A stretch of DNA of 64,000 bases from Chthonomonas sp. UBA2017 (GTDB lineage: Bacteria > Armatimonadota > Fimbriimonadia > Fimbriimonadales > Fimbriimonadaceae), in NCBI GenBank assembly GCA_002335425.1, contig DDCB01000036.1, positions 62,001 through 126,000 of the forward strand, given 5' to 3'. Each line of letters starts with the position of its first letter. Position 1 is the stretch's first letter. Below, one piece after another: positions 8,306 through 17,226 of this stretch. The position numbers were made by a program, and so were the translations under genes. The notes beneath the pieces were generated by a model. It was not told where the DNA came from. It was given only the letters and a program-made list of their open reading frames with translations, and searched no databases.

Positions 8306-9613
8306 TCAGGCCTGGGCGTATTCGATTTTAGCTTCGTTGTTGAGATATCCCACGACCTTCTTGAAGATCGCTCGATACTCCAGTTCTCGAAGATTGTTCG
8401 TGCGTCGCAGCTCCTTCAGGAGCTCTTCCGGATGGATATTGAATTCTCGCGCCATGCCCATCAGTTCGTCAGACATGTCTTGGTTCGTCAGCTTCATGGC
8501 TTCGCGCTTAAAGATCTCGGTGATCGCCACCGCTCGGAGAACTTGGGTCTTCGCTTCGGCTTCGTAGCTCTTGACCAGCTCGGCGATCTCCATTCCCCGC
8601 TCTTGCGCGTAGTCTTCCATCTTCATCCCAGCCTCGTGGACTTCGCGAGCGAGATCGTTCAGCCGCTGCATGGCGACGTTTTGCCACATGGTGTCGGGGA
8701 CGTGAATGGTGCTGCTCGCGACGATCTGGTCCTGAAGCTGCTCGTTGAGGTTCTCTTGGGCGTTGTCCTTTTTCGCTTCCATCAAGCGAGCCTTCAGCTT
8801 CGCCTTGAAATCGTCCAAGTTGTCAGCCTTCATATCCTGGGCAAAGGCGTCATCGAGTTCGGGAATGATGACGCTGTTGAGGCTCCGCACCGTGATCGTG
8901 CAATCGGCCTTCTTACCCGCTAAGGACTCCTCTTGGAACTCCTTCGGGAACTTCAGGTCGATGTGCTTCATCTCTTCGGCGCTCATGCCGGTCAATGCCG
9001 CGTCGAGGTCCTTAAAGGTCTTGCCGACCACGACCATAAACGTTTTGCCGTCGCCCTCTTCGTCCTTGGACCGGATGTTGATCACCGCGATGTCGCCTTC
9101 TTGGGCCCCGCGACCGGTGATCGCTTCGCGCTTACTCTTTCGCTTGCGAAGCGCTTCAATGCGCTCGTCGAGCTCTTCGTCGGTGACATCCACAAACGGC
9201 ATGGTTGCGGTCAGCCCTTTGTATTCTCCGAGCTCGACAATCGGGGCCAAAGGCACAATCGCGTCGAATTCGCACTTGCCCTCTGCGCGCTCCAGAGCCT
9301 TCAGTTCGACGCCGGGGCTCTCGTGCGGCACCAGTTTTTCATCCGTGAGAGCCTTTTGAAGCACATTCCGGACGATCTCTTCGGCCGCGGCATTCTTGAG
9401 GTCACTTTCTGGCACGAACCGCTCGATCATCGCCTTGGGCGCATGGCCTGGCCGAAAGCCGGGCACTCGAACCCGCTTGCCAAACTGCTTGAGCGCCCGA
9501 TCAAACCCGGCTTCGACTTGATCCGAGGTGCAAGCGATACTCAATTTCACCGTGCACGGGTTCAAGTCCTCGCGCGTTACTTGTGCGATATTCGTCATCG
9601 TTGATCCTTCCAT
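8306..9613 (-). CDS. tig: Trigger factor, ribosome-bound chaperone and peptidyl-prolyl isomerase
   Basis: The 435-residue protein has the three trigger-factor parts: N-terminal ribosome-binding domain with the GFRPGHAPKAMIE signature, a central FKBP-like domain, and a helical C-terminal arm. The start at 9613 is preceded by AGGAGG at five bases and by TACACT, a likely -10; a second ATG at 9598 (MTNIAQVTRE) also has a GGAAGGA site and would match homologues slightly better. First gene of the tig-clpP-clpX operon. Confidence 0.96.
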   Translation of the reverse strand: MEGSTMTNIAQVTREDLNPCTVKLSIACTSDQVEAGFDRALKQFGKRVRVPGFRPGHAPKAMIERFVPESDLKNAAAEEIVRNVLQKALTDEKLVPHESPGVELKALERAEGKCEFDAIVPLAPIVELGEYKGLTATMPFVDVTDEELDERIEALRKRKSKREAITGRGAQEGDIAVINIRSKDEEGDGKTFMVVVGKTFKDLDAALTGMSAEEMKHIDLKFPKEFQEESLAGKKADCTITVRSLNSVIIPELDDAFAQDMKADNLDDFKAKLKARLMEAKKDNAQENLNEQLQDQIVASSTIHVPDTMWQNVAMQRLNDLAREVHEAGMKMEDYAQERGMEIAELVKSYEAEAKTQVLRAVAITEIFKREAMKLTNQDMSDELMGMAREFNIHPEELLKELRRTNNLRELEYRAIFKKVVGYLNNEAKIEYAQA

Positions 9614-9659
9614 TGAACCCTCCTAGTGTACCTGGTGACGGTTCGGGCGGCTGGAGCGG

Positions 9660-10364
9660 CTAGCCTTCGCGGGGCCGAGTCGTCAGACGCTCGATCCGCT
9701 TTTCGTATCGATCCCCCACGATCAGACGATCGACATAGATGCCGGGCGTATGAATCTGGTCCGGGTCCAACTCTCCGACCTCTACAAGCTCTTCGACCTC
9801 GGCGACGCAGACTTTGCCTGCGGTGGCCATCATCGGATTGAAGTTGCGGCTCGTCTTTCGGAAGATCAAATTGCCCGAGCGGTCGCCTTTCCAAGCCTTA
9901 ATGATGCTTAGATCGGCACGCAACCACGATTCCATCACATACCATTGACCGTCGATTTGCCGGGTTTCTTTGCCTTCGGCCACGATGGTGCCGTAGCCCG
10001 TCTTGGTGAAGAAAGCCGGGATTCCCGCTCCTCCAGCTCGGATTCGCTCCGCCAAGGTGCCTTGAGGATTGAACTCCAGCTCAAGTTCTTGGCTCAAGAA
10101 CTGCCGCTCGAACTCGGCGTTTTCGCCGACGTAGCTGCTGACCATCTTTTTAATCTGACGAGTCTGCAGGAGGAGGCCCATTCCGAAGTCATCGACCCCG
10201 CAGTTGTTACTGATGACGGTGATGCCTTGGACCCCCGAATCTCGGAGCGCCACAATCAAGTGTTCGGGAATGCCACACAGGCCAAACCCGCCCGACATCA
10301 CGGTCATGCCATCAAACGGAATCCCTTCGAGGGCGGCTTTTGCGTCAGGATAGACCTTATTCAT
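9660..10364 (-). CDS. 3-oxoacid (succinyl-CoA:acetoacetate) CoA-transferase, subunit A
   Basis: The A subunit of this heteromeric enzyme transfers CoA between succinate and acetoacetate. Signature segments are MSGGFGLCGIPEHLI near residue 20 and GAGIPAFFTKTGYGT near residue 110; about 234 residues from ATG 10364, which is the full usual length. The catalytic Glu is on the B subunit, normally encoded next door, but here trigger factor follows and no B subunit is in the window. A TAGAAT box is 12 bases upstream of the ATG. Confidence 0.92.
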   Translation of the reverse strand: MNKVYPDAKAALEGIPFDGMTVMSGGFGLCGIPEHLIVALRDSGVQGITVISNNCGVDDFGMGLLLQTRQIKKMVSSYVGENAEFERQFLSQELELEFNPQGTLAERIRAGGAGIPAFFTKTGYGTIVAEGKETRQIDGQWYVMESWLRADLSIIKAWKGDRSGNLIFRKTSRNFNPMMATAGKVCVAEVEELVEVGELDPDQIHTPGIYVDRLIVGDRYEKRIERLTTRPREG

Positions 10365-10396
10365 CGTACAGGGCCATTCTACTAGGCCCAGCCAAG

Positions 10397-10747
10397 CTAC
10401 TGCTTGTCGAGGTCGATCGGCTTTTTTCGAGCGGGCTGAGCCTTTTCGGATTCCACCTGCGCGATCTGCTCGGGCGTACCTTGAATGATGTCCACTCCCG
10501 GCCCAGCGACTTTTTCCCAAGTCCCCTTGCCCGCCTTGCGGAAAGTCGAGAGACCCTTTTTCGCCGCTTGGTCCGCCCCTGAGGGGCGCGTCAACTTGAA
10601 CGCCGCTCGGCTCACGAGCTTTCGACACTTCAGACCGCACGTCGGACAGTGCTCTAGCGGCGGATCGTCGATGGACTGGATCACCTCGAACCGATTCTCG
10701 CAGATCGGACAAGGAAAACCTATCGGTTCGTATTCATAAATCGGCAT
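10397..10747 (-). CDS. FmdB-type zinc ribbon protein
   Basis: The protein starts MPIYEYEPIGFPCPIC, the hallmark of the FmdB/CxxC_CxxC_SSSS family: a tyrosine-rich start, then CPIC and CPTC pairs for one zinc, then a region of low complexity. Its 116 residues include a basic, Lys/Ala-rich tail. Family members have been linked to transcription of methylamine or formamide genes but most have unknown roles. The start is fixed by the conserved MPIYEY. Confidence 0.85.
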   Translation of the reverse strand: MPIYEYEPIGFPCPICENRFEVIQSIDDPPLEHCPTCGLKCRKLVSRAAFKLTRPSGADQAAKKGLSTFRKAGKGTWEKVAGPGVDIIQGTPEQIAQVESEKAQPARKKPIDLDKQ

Positions 10748-10841
10748 GGCGGTCAGACCAGAAGAAAAAGCGAAATCCGGGGACTTTTGACCCAGTTTCG
10801 CCAAAATCGTGATACAGTATAGACGGTCTGGAGGACGCACT

Positions 10842-10934
10842 ATGACGAAGACCGTTGCGAAAAAAGTAGGACCTGAGCCAGGCGAAGATCCACCAGGCTC
10901 CGAGAGCCCCGTCGACGACGGGGAGATTGATTGA
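10842..10934 (+). CDS. Candidate 30-residue peptide gene
   Basis: ATG 10842 follows GGAGG at seven bases and an upstream promoter-like region (TTGACC near 10779, TACAGT near 10813). The frame encodes MTKTVAKKVGPEPGEDPPGS followed by an acidic tail and stops at TGA 10932, 21 bases before a strong hairpin. It has a basic N-terminus and acidic C-terminus and no membrane segment. The combination of promoter, ribosome site, frame and terminator in a gap between minus-strand genes supports it, but 30 residues are too few for certainty. Confidence 0.45.
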   Translation: MTKTVAKKVGPEPGEDPPGSESPVDDGEID

Positions 10935-10955
10935 ATCTGATCAAGAAGATGAACC

Positions 10956-10984
10956 CAGGGCTTTCGCACCTCGCGAAGGCCCTG
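10956..10984. terminator. Bidirectional hairpin terminator after infB and the small plus-strand gene
   Basis: A 12-base-pair stem (with one G-T pair) and five-base loop: CAGGGCTTTCGC pairs with GCGAAGGCCCTG. On the plus strand it is followed by AACTCTTTATTTG, a T-rich tail; on the minus strand it lies about 20 bases after the infB stop. Confidence 0.7.
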
Positions 10985-11004
10985 AACTCTTTATTTGAGG
11001 TCCC

Positions 11005-12924
11005 TTAGTTGATTTGGACCATTTCGAAGGCTTCGATCACATCGCCTTCTTTGAACGCGGTGAAGCCGTCAAACTGGATGCCGCAATCTTGGCCCGCGAT
11101 CATCTCGCGAACGTCTTGCTTCACGTTCTTGAGCGAACCGACCTTGCCTTCCCAGACCACTTCGTTGTCGCGCTTGATGCGGACATTGCAGTTTCGTTGG
11201 ACCTTGCCATCGGTCACGTGGCAACCGGCGACGAGTCCGTACTTCGTGAGGTTAAAGACCATCCGAATTTCGACGGTCCCGAGATACTCTTCCACGAACT
11301 TCGGTGCGAGCATGCCCTTGATCGCGGCTTCGATATCTTCGATCAACTCATAAATAATCGAGTAAGTTCGAATTTCGACCTTGGACCGCTCGGCTTCTGA
11401 TTTCGCAGTGGGTTCGACCCGAGTGTTGAACCCGACGCAGATGGCGTCCGCCGCACTCGCCAAAAGGATATCCGACTCGGTGATCGTCCCGACCCCACTG
11501 TGAATGACCTTGACCGTCACCTCTTCGTTCTCGACCTTTTCGAGCATCCCTCGGACGGCTTCGACCGAGCCTTGAACGTCGGCCTTGACGATCAGATTCA
11601 GCGTCTTCATCTCGCCGGAATCGAGCGACTTTCGAAGGTCGCCGAGCGAGACTTTCCGCTTGCTCGGAGCGAACGCCTTTTCTCGATCCGCCGAAGCCCG
11701 CGACTCGGCGGTCGTTCGAGCCTCACGCTCATCGGCGGCAAAGGCCACCCGGTCGCCCGCGTTTGGAACGTCCGTCAGGCCCAAAACTTCGACGGGCGTG
11801 CTTGGACCGGCTTCTTTGATCCGCTCGCCGCGATAGTCCATCATCGCTTTGACCTTGCCATAGGTACTTCCAACGATCAAGTTGTCGCCGATCTTGAGGG
11901 TTCCTTCTTCGACCAGGATCGTTGCGACCGGTCCGCGCCCCTTTTCGAGCTTAGCCTCAATGACAACACCATCCAGCGAGGTCCGCGGGTCTGCGGTCAA
12001 ACCCATGATCCCCGCCTGGAGCAGAATCAACTCCAGCAGATCGGGGACCCCCTCTCCGGTCAGGGCCGAGACTTTTGCGACTTCAACATCGCCGCCATAA
12101 GGGATCGGAATGACCTGATGCTCGGTAAGTTGCTGCATGACCCGGTCCGGATTGGCGTCCGGTTTGTCCATCTTGTTCACGGCGACGATCATCGGGACGC
12201 CCGCGTTCTTCACGTGGCTGATCGCTTCGATGGTCTGCGGCATGATGCCGTCGTCGGCCGCGACGACCAAGATCGCGATGTCCGTCACTTGGGCTCCGCG
12301 CGAGCGCATGGCCGTAAAAGCCGCGTGACCCGGGGTGTCGAGGAACGTGATCTTGCCTTCGGGCAGTTCGACTTGATAAGCGCCGATGTGCTGGGTGATT
12401 CCGCCAGCCTCCTTGGAGGCGACATTGGCCTTGCGAATATAGTCCAGCAACGAAGTCTTGCCGTGATCTACGTGACCCAAAATCGTCACGATCGGAGGTC
12501 GAGGTTGTGCGCCGACGGCTTTCTTGGGCCCGCTCGCCGTAGCCGGACTCGGTTTGGCAGGGGCCGGGGCGTCAACCCATTGAACTTCGTAACCCAGGCC
12601 GGCGACGAGCTGTTCCACGACCTCTGGCTTGAGCACGGTGGTGAGCTGAGCCATCACTTTGTGCTTGGTGATCAAGGTCTTTTGGACTTCGGGCTGGGGG
12701 ACCCCGAGGGCTTGGGCGACGTCGCGAGGGGTCCGATTCGCAAGCATCGGGACTTTTTTGCTCCCTTTGAGCGCGCGGGCCGCCTCTTCGACCAGTTCTA
12801 AGATGTCGGCGTCGGCTTCAAACGACGTCGAATCGTGCTGAACCCCGAGCTCATCAAGAACCCCCATCACTTGGCCCGGAACCAAGTGAGTGTTCTTCGC
12901 CACGTCTGCGATACTGGTCTGCAT
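11005..12924 (-). CDS. infB: Translation initiation factor IF-2
   Basis: IF-2 brings initiator tRNA to the 30S subunit. The protein has a short IF2_N segment (IADVAKNTHLVPGQVMGVL), a second N-domain near residue 60, the GTPase domain with GHVDHGKTSLLD, DTPGH and NKMD, then the C-terminal beta-barrel domains. From ATG 12924 it is about 639 residues, at the short end of the family because the variable N-terminal linker is almost absent. A GTG at 12951 would add nine residues. It is the last gene of nusA-ylxR-infB. Confidence 0.96.
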   Translation of the reverse strand: MQTSIADVAKNTHLVPGQVMGVLDELGVQHDSTSFEADADILELVEEAARALKGSKKVPMLANRTPRDVAQALGVPQPEVQKTLITKHKVMAQLTTVLKPEVVEQLVAGLGYEVQWVDAPAPAKPSPATASGPKKAVGAQPRPPIVTILGHVDHGKTSLLDYIRKANVASKEAGGITQHIGAYQVELPEGKITFLDTPGHAAFTAMRSRGAQVTDIAILVVAADDGIMPQTIEAISHVKNAGVPMIVAVNKMDKPDANPDRVMQQLTEHQVIPIPYGGDVEVAKVSALTGEGVPDLLELILLQAGIMGLTADPRTSLDGVVIEAKLEKGRGPVATILVEEGTLKIGDNLIVGSTYGKVKAMMDYRGERIKEAGPSTPVEVLGLTDVPNAGDRVAFAADEREARTTAESRASADREKAFAPSKRKVSLGDLRKSLDSGEMKTLNLIVKADVQGSVEAVRGMLEKVENEEVTVKVIHSGVGTITESDILLASAADAICVGFNTRVEPTAKSEAERSKVEIRTYSIIYELIEDIEAAIKGMLAPKFVEEYLGTVEIRMVFNLTKYGLVAGCHVTDGKVQRNCNVRIKRDNEVVWEGKVGSLKNVKQDVREMIAGQDCGIQFDGFTAFKEGDVIEAFEMVQIN

Positions 12925-12935
12925 AGGACTTTTCT

Positions 12936-13235
12936 CTAATTGAGTTTGCACGAAATTTCCTCTTGAATGCGATGAAGCTCGTTCGGCTGGGCCTTACCTC
13001 GCCAGGCTCGTTCGAGCTTCGATTTTTGGAGTGCATTTTGCCAGCACTCCCAATTCGGACAGACATAGGCGCCACGCCCTGAGGCCTGGCGCCCGATCCC
13101 AAGGTCTCCGGCTTTCGAGCGGGCAATTCGGATGAAGTCCGAAGAGTTCGCTTTCTTTCGACAGCCGACGCAAGTCCTCTCGGGATTAGCTGGCGTTCTC
13201 GGCCTCCGACTTGTGCTTCCCTTGAGCTTCGACAG
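12936..13235 (-). CDS. YlxR-family RNA-binding protein lacking a canonical start codon
   Basis: The frame contains the YlxR (DUF448) signature RTCVGCRKKA, then IARSKAG, GRGAYVCPNWECW and a basic C-terminus, ending at TAG 12936. YlxR normally lies between nusA and infB, as here. The odd point is the start: between the in-frame stop about 14 codons upstream and RTCVGCR there is no ATG, GTG or TTG, only CTG at 13235, which would give 99 residues with a basic N-terminus (SKLKGSTSRRPRTPANPE) and a 50-base overlap with nusA. Use of CTG, or a sequencing indel near the nusA end, are the two explanations I see. Confidence 0.7.
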   Translation of the reverse strand: MSKLKGSTSRRPRTPANPERTCVGCRKKANSSDFIRIARSKAGDLGIGRQASGRGAYVCPNWECWQNALQKSKLERAWRGKAQPNELHRIQEEISCKLN

Positions 13236-14256
13236 CGGCTTGGCTTTCGCTCCGAATGTCGATTTTCCACTCGGTCAGGCGCGCCGCCAATCGAACATTT
13301 TGGCCGCCTTTGCCAATAGCCAACGAAAGCTGCGTGTCGGGCACGACGACATAGGCACTCTTCTCTTCTTCGTTGAGCTTGATCGAATTCACCTTGGCCG
13401 GGCTCAGGGCGTTGGTGATATAGGTCTCGGCGTCTTCGCTGAACGGGACGACGTCGATCTTCTCCTCGAACAGTTCATCGACGATGGCTTGGACTCGAGC
13501 TCCGCGCGGGCCGACACAAGCTCCGATGGGATCGACTCGCTCGTCGGTGGTCATCACGGCGATCTTGCTGCGTTGGCCAGGCTCTCGGGCCACGCTCTTG
13601 ATCACCACAATGCCGTCGGCAATTTCGGGCACTTCCAGTTCAAAAAGCTTCCGAAGAAGGTTTGGATGAGTTCGACTGACGATGACCTTCATCCCGCGAC
13701 GGTCGGTGTCGTCCACTCGCAGAACATAGACCTTGAGGCGGTCGTTGGGACGGTAGTGCTCTGTAGGGACTTGCTCTCGTCGAGGGAGCTCGCACTCCAC
13801 CCGGTTGACTTGAATCAGGACCACGCCCTCTTCTCGGCGGGTCACTTGCCCGCTCACTAATTCACCAATCGACTCGCTGAAGGTCTCGCTGATCTTCCGA
13901 TGCTCGGCCTCGCGAATCTTTTGTTGCAAGACCTGCTTGAGCGTCGCCGCAGCGATCCGGCCAAAGCGCGTTTTGTCCACCGTCACCTCGACGTAGTCAC
14001 CGATCTCGGCGTCCGGATTTCGCTTTTTGGCCTCAGTCACACTGATCTGCGAAGCCGGATCCAACACTTCGCCAACGACCTCCTTCGAAACGAAGGTGTC
14101 TTGAGTTTGAGGATCGATTCGAACTTGGACCTCGGCGGCTGCACCCGCGAATTTTCGATACGCCACGGCCAAAGCTTCATCGAGCTCATGCTGAAGCTCA
14201 GTGACCGAGAGATCTCGCTCTTGTGCAATTTGATTTAAGTATTGGACCAAGCTCAT
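13186..14256 (-). CDS. nusA: Transcription termination/antitermination factor NusA
   Basis: NusA binds RNA polymerase and nascent RNA and affects pausing and termination. The 356 residues hold the N-terminal polymerase-binding domain, an S1 domain (about 130-200) and two KH domains (CVGPRGARVQAIVDEL and LAIGKGGQNVRLAARLT). The acidic repeats of proteobacterial NusA are absent, as in most other phyla. The ATG at 14256 has GGAGGGTG ahead. The usual rimP neighbour is missing; a terminator-bearing gap lies upstream instead. Confidence 0.96.
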   Translation of the reverse strand: MSLVQYLNQIAQERDLSVTELQHELDEALAVAYRKFAGAAAEVQVRIDPQTQDTFVSKEVVGEVLDPASQISVTEAKKRNPDAEIGDYVEVTVDKTRFGRIAAATLKQVLQQKIREAEHRKISETFSESIGELVSGQVTRREEGVVLIQVNRVECELPRREQVPTEHYRPNDRLKVYVLRVDDTDRRGMKVIVSRTHPNLLRKLFELEVPEIADGIVVIKSVAREPGQRSKIAVMTTDERVDPIGACVGPRGARVQAIVDELFEEKIDVVPFSEDAETYITNALSPAKVNSIKLNEEEKSAYVVVPDTQLSLAIGKGGQNVRLAARLTEWKIDIRSESQAAVEAQGKHKSEAENAS

Positions 14257-14344
14257 GTTTCACCCTCCTCTTTGTTACGCCGCCCGATTCAGAGGCGCTT
14301 CACCGATTTTGGCAGGCCGCTGGGCGACTCCGTCGCGTACAAAA

Positions 14345-14368
14345 AAGGGTGGCGCTGGGGCCACCCTT
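14345..14368 (-). terminator. Intrinsic terminator of the murA-mreB...lipoprotein operon
   Basis: Nine-base-pair stem AAGGGTGGC/GCCACCCTT with a six-base loop, followed on the minus strand by six T. It lies 67 bases after the lipoprotein stop at 14435 and before nusA, so it ends the long minus-strand operon. Confidence 0.85.
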
Positions 14369-14434
14369 CATCGGTCTGCCTATCTTAAAGGCAGTTTAGC
14401 ATATTTTCCGGTCACTCTTCACGCCGGGATGAGC

Positions 14435-15484
14435 TTAGCCTTGGGGACCGTCGAATCCGCCGCCACCGCTCCCTTCGGAGTCGTCCGACTTCGGCGGGGC
14501 ATCGCCCTCGCTGTAGCGGTAATCGATCACCTCGACGGTGCCGTCGGCATATCGAATCGTCACCACACCATCGGCTGTCCACTCGGTGCGGGCAATTAAA
14601 TTGCCTTGACCATCCCACAAGGTGCCTTCGCCACTGCCATCCGGTCGGCAGATGATTTCGCCGCGAGAGTCAGGTTGTTGCCAGCGAGACGTCCAGTCGC
14701 CGTTGACCGAACCCGATGACTCGGAGCGATACTCTTGGCCCTGAGCGTCGATGTAGACGTCCTTGCCACTCCAGGTCGTTGGAGTATAGGTGTATTCGAA
14801 TTCGCTGCGTTCGCCATTACTGGCCGAGTAAGAACCGATCGTGCTTCCGCTCGAATACGTCTCATCGTCAATTGTCGAGACCGAAGAGCCTTCTCGCCAG
14901 ATTCGCTCTCCGGCGGGCGGCATCGCTCCCGGCTTGCTCAAGACGGTCCCGTCCTCGTCCACCTCGATCTCATGCTCGATCGGCTCGGCGTAGTAGTCCA
15001 TGTCTTGCCAGCGATAGGAGCTCACCCATCGTTGGGGCCAGGTTCCCGGAGGAGTTTCGAGCTTATATTCGCGGAAACCCGCCGAGCGCGTCATCGCCTC
15101 GTCTTCAAACAACTCGTATCGATACTCCCCGGTTACGTCGTCGTAGCTCGACTTGAACCAGAGGTTCATCCACTCCAGGTATCCAGACTCTTCTTGAACT
15201 TCGCGACTGGCCGAGCCTCCTGCAAATCCAAACATGTCCCCGAGTTGGCGAATGTCGCCAAACCAGTTCATGCCGCCGCCACCACCGATCATTGCGCCCG
15301 GCAAGATGCCTGCCATCTGGCGGTTCAGTCCGCCCAGACCCAAGGTCCGCGAGAGATTGGTGCGAGCCACCGACCGGACCGCATCATCTATCGTGCCTCC
15401 GATCGAGTTCCCCGAACCTCCACAACCTACCAAAGCTCCGCCCAGCGTCATGCTGAGGGCGACCCAGACCATCCAACGTTTCAT
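14435..15484 (-). CDS. Secreted lipoprotein of unknown function
   Basis: The start MKRWMVWVALSMTLGGALVGCG gives a lipoprotein signal with lipobox LVGC; ATG 15484 has AAGAGG ahead. The rest of the 349 residues is hydrophilic, rich in Gly, Ser, Tyr and Trp, with short repeats of the form DGxGNLIxRxEW and ADGTVEVIDYRY that recall beta-rich YD-type repeats. I do not recognise a family. It follows purK by 62 bases and ends just before a strong terminator, so it is probably the last gene of that operon. Confidence 0.75.
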   Translation of the reverse strand: MKRWMVWVALSMTLGGALVGCGGSGNSIGGTIDDAVRSVARTNLSRTLGLGGLNRQMAGILPGAMIGGGGGMNWFGDIRQLGDMFGFAGGSASREVQEESGYLEWMNLWFKSSYDDVTGEYRYELFEDEAMTRSAGFREYKLETPPGTWPQRWVSSYRWQDMDYYAEPIEHEIEVDEDGTVLSKPGAMPPAGERIWREGSSVSTIDDETYSSGSTIGSYSASNGERSEFEYTYTPTTWSGKDVYIDAQGQEYRSESSGSVNGDWTSRWQQPDSRGEIICRPDGSGEGTLWDGQGNLIARTEWTADGVVTIRYADGTVEVIDYRYSEGDAPPKSDDSEGSGGGGFDGPQG

Positions 15485-15546
15485 TAGCAACCTCTTGGAC
15501 ACTTTCGTGCCTTCCTTCTTATTCTGATGCACTTTGAGGACTTTCG

Positions 15547-16695
15547 TTACGGTTTTTTGGGACTTTCGGACTCCGGACTTGCCTGCCCTTGCCAAGCTTG
15601 GTAAAAGGCCTCGCGAGCTCGCACGACTCTTTCCCGGGCGAGCGGCCCGACGGCATTGATATGCCCCATTTTTCGACCCGGACGAGAAGCGACCTTGCCG
15701 TACCAGTGCACGTGGACCTCGGGGTCTTGGGTCAGAGCTTCGACCAAGCCTCGTTGCCACGCACCGGGATTTAGAACGCCCAAGAGATTGGCCATCGCCG
15801 CTGGTACCCCATCGGGCTCCGGGATCGGGAGCCCCAAGACCGCCCGAATATGCACTTCGAACTGGCTGATTCCGCCCCAATCCAGCGTGTAGTGCCCCGA
15901 ATTGTGGGGCCGAGGAGCAATCTCATTGAGCAAGATGTCTCCGCGCTCGGTTTCAAAGCACTCAACTCCAAAGAGTCCATACCCCTCGACTGCTCGCACT
16001 GCGTTCATCGCGAGCCCGGTCGCGTTTGAGTCGCAAGGAAAAACGAGGTCGCAGACATTGTCCGTTTGGACTGTTTCCATCGTCGGGAAACAGCCGATCT
16101 GCTCGGCCGTCCGATAGACCATGACCGCGATTTCGCGGCGGAACGGGACATAGTCTTCGGCCATCCAGCCTCCGCCGGCCCAGTGGATTTTGAGGTCCTC
16201 AAAGTCTTCTTGAGTCCGGGCGATCCGCGTCCCATGGCCATCGTAGCCGCCAAAGCGAGACTTCAACACCATCGGAAATCCGAGGGTCGCCACCGCCAAA
16301 GTCCCGTCGTCATCAATGGGAACGGCCCGCGGGCCGGGAATTCCGTGCAGAGTCATCGCCTTTCGCTGCTTAAGCTTGTCTTGTATGGTCTCCAGAGTCT
16401 CGACCCCGGGGATGATGCAGTCCGGCTCTCGGCCCGCCAGTTCGGCCGCGCGCCGGATCGAAGCGGCCGGGACAAACTCGTTTTCTAGAGTCACGAGCAT
16501 ACAGGCCCGGAAAATCTCAGCGATCGCTTCGGGGTCATGCAGACTCCCGACCGTCGAAGCGGCGATCTGACTCGCGGGGGTGTTTTCGCTCTCGTCCAGG
16601 CTCAGGCACTGCAAGCCCATCCGTTGGGCGGCCTGGATACTCATTCGTGCGAGCTGGCCTCCTCCCAAAAAACCGAGTTCAAACTCGAATGGCAT
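15547..16695 (-). CDS. purK: N5-carboxyaminoimidazole ribonucleotide synthase PurK
   Basis: PurK is an ATP-grasp enzyme of purine synthesis that carboxylates AIR. The N-terminus GFLGGGQLARM is the family signature, and ATP-grasp elements include VLKSRFGGYDGHGT and NEIAPRPHNSGHYT. At 382 residues it is full length. It begins 12 bases after the GNAT gene. The purE partner is not in the window. Confidence 0.96.
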   Translation of the reverse strand: MPFEFELGFLGGGQLARMSIQAAQRMGLQCLSLDESENTPASQIAASTVGSLHDPEAIAEIFRACMLVTLENEFVPAASIRRAAELAGREPDCIIPGVETLETIQDKLKQRKAMTLHGIPGPRAVPIDDDGTLAVATLGFPMVLKSRFGGYDGHGTRIARTQEDFEDLKIHWAGGGWMAEDYVPFRREIAVMVYRTAEQIGCFPTMETVQTDNVCDLVFPCDSNATGLAMNAVRAVEGYGLFGVECFETERGDILLNEIAPRPHNSGHYTLDWGGISQFEVHIRAVLGLPIPEPDGVPAAMANLLGVLNPGAWQRGLVEALTQDPEVHVHWYGKVASRPGRKMGHINAVGPLARERVVRAREAFYQAWQGQASPESESPKKP

Positions 16696-16707
16696 CGTTT
16701 CCGCTGT

Positions 16708-17226
16708 TTACCTGAGTCGCTTGCTCAGGATCACGCTCGCGTAGTTCACCGATTCCCAGCGAGTCCGCTCAATGAACCGAAAGCCGAGTTTTTCATAGTG
16801 GGCCCGCAGCTGCGTCGCGGGTTCTGCGGTGTCGAGCGCAAGCTCCGCAACCCCCTCTATCTCGGCTTGCTCAAAGCAAAAATCGAGCAAACGAGCCCCG
16901 ATCCCCTGGCCTTGCCAATCCGGATCGACGGCGAACTGTCCAAAGCTCGCGACGTCGGGACGATCATACCAAGGCGTGCCATCGGTCACGTTCGCCGGCC
17001 GATAAGTCACCGTGCCGACGATCTGATCGCCGAAAAGGGCGAGAAGTGTCGGGCCTTCGAGGGCTCGTTCCCGCGTCGTCTCTTTGGATTGTTTGGTCGC
17101 CACAAAATGGAGCCCGGCCTCGGCGTTGCGGCGATAGGCCTGATGCAACAACTCGGTGAGGGCCTCGACCGAATGTCGATCCGGATCGAACCGTTCGTAT
17201 CGGATTTGCGGCGAGTCGGATTTCAC
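16708..17226 (-). CDS. GNAT-family N-acetyltransferase
   Basis: The 172-residue protein carries the acetyl-CoA binding motif of GNAT enzymes (FAVDPDWQGQGIGARLLDF) and a downstream segment LALDTAEPATQLRAHYEKLGF typical of motif B. The substrate is unknown. It starts at GTG 17226, which overlaps the stop of the selenoprotein gene as GTGA, implying translational coupling. Confidence 0.87.
   Translation of the reverse strand: MKSDSPQIRYERFDPDRHSVEALTELLHQAYRRNAEAGLHFVATKQSKETTRERALEGPTLLALFGDQIVGTVTYRPANVTDGTPWYDRPDVASFGQFAVDPDWQGQGIGARLLDFCFEQAEIEGVAELALDTAEPATQLRAHYEKLGFRFIERTRWESVNYASVILSKRLR

Noticed and set aside
11500..12801. Open frame of 433 codons antisense to infB
   Set aside because: It mirrors a strongly conserved IF-2 gene; GC-rich coding with third-position bias commonly opens the opposite strand. 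The product has no recognisable motif.
12854..13270. Open frame of 138 codons across the nusA end, with an ATG start
   Set aside because: It is in a different frame from the YlxR signature and has a low-complexity product; the YlxR frame is the conserved one.
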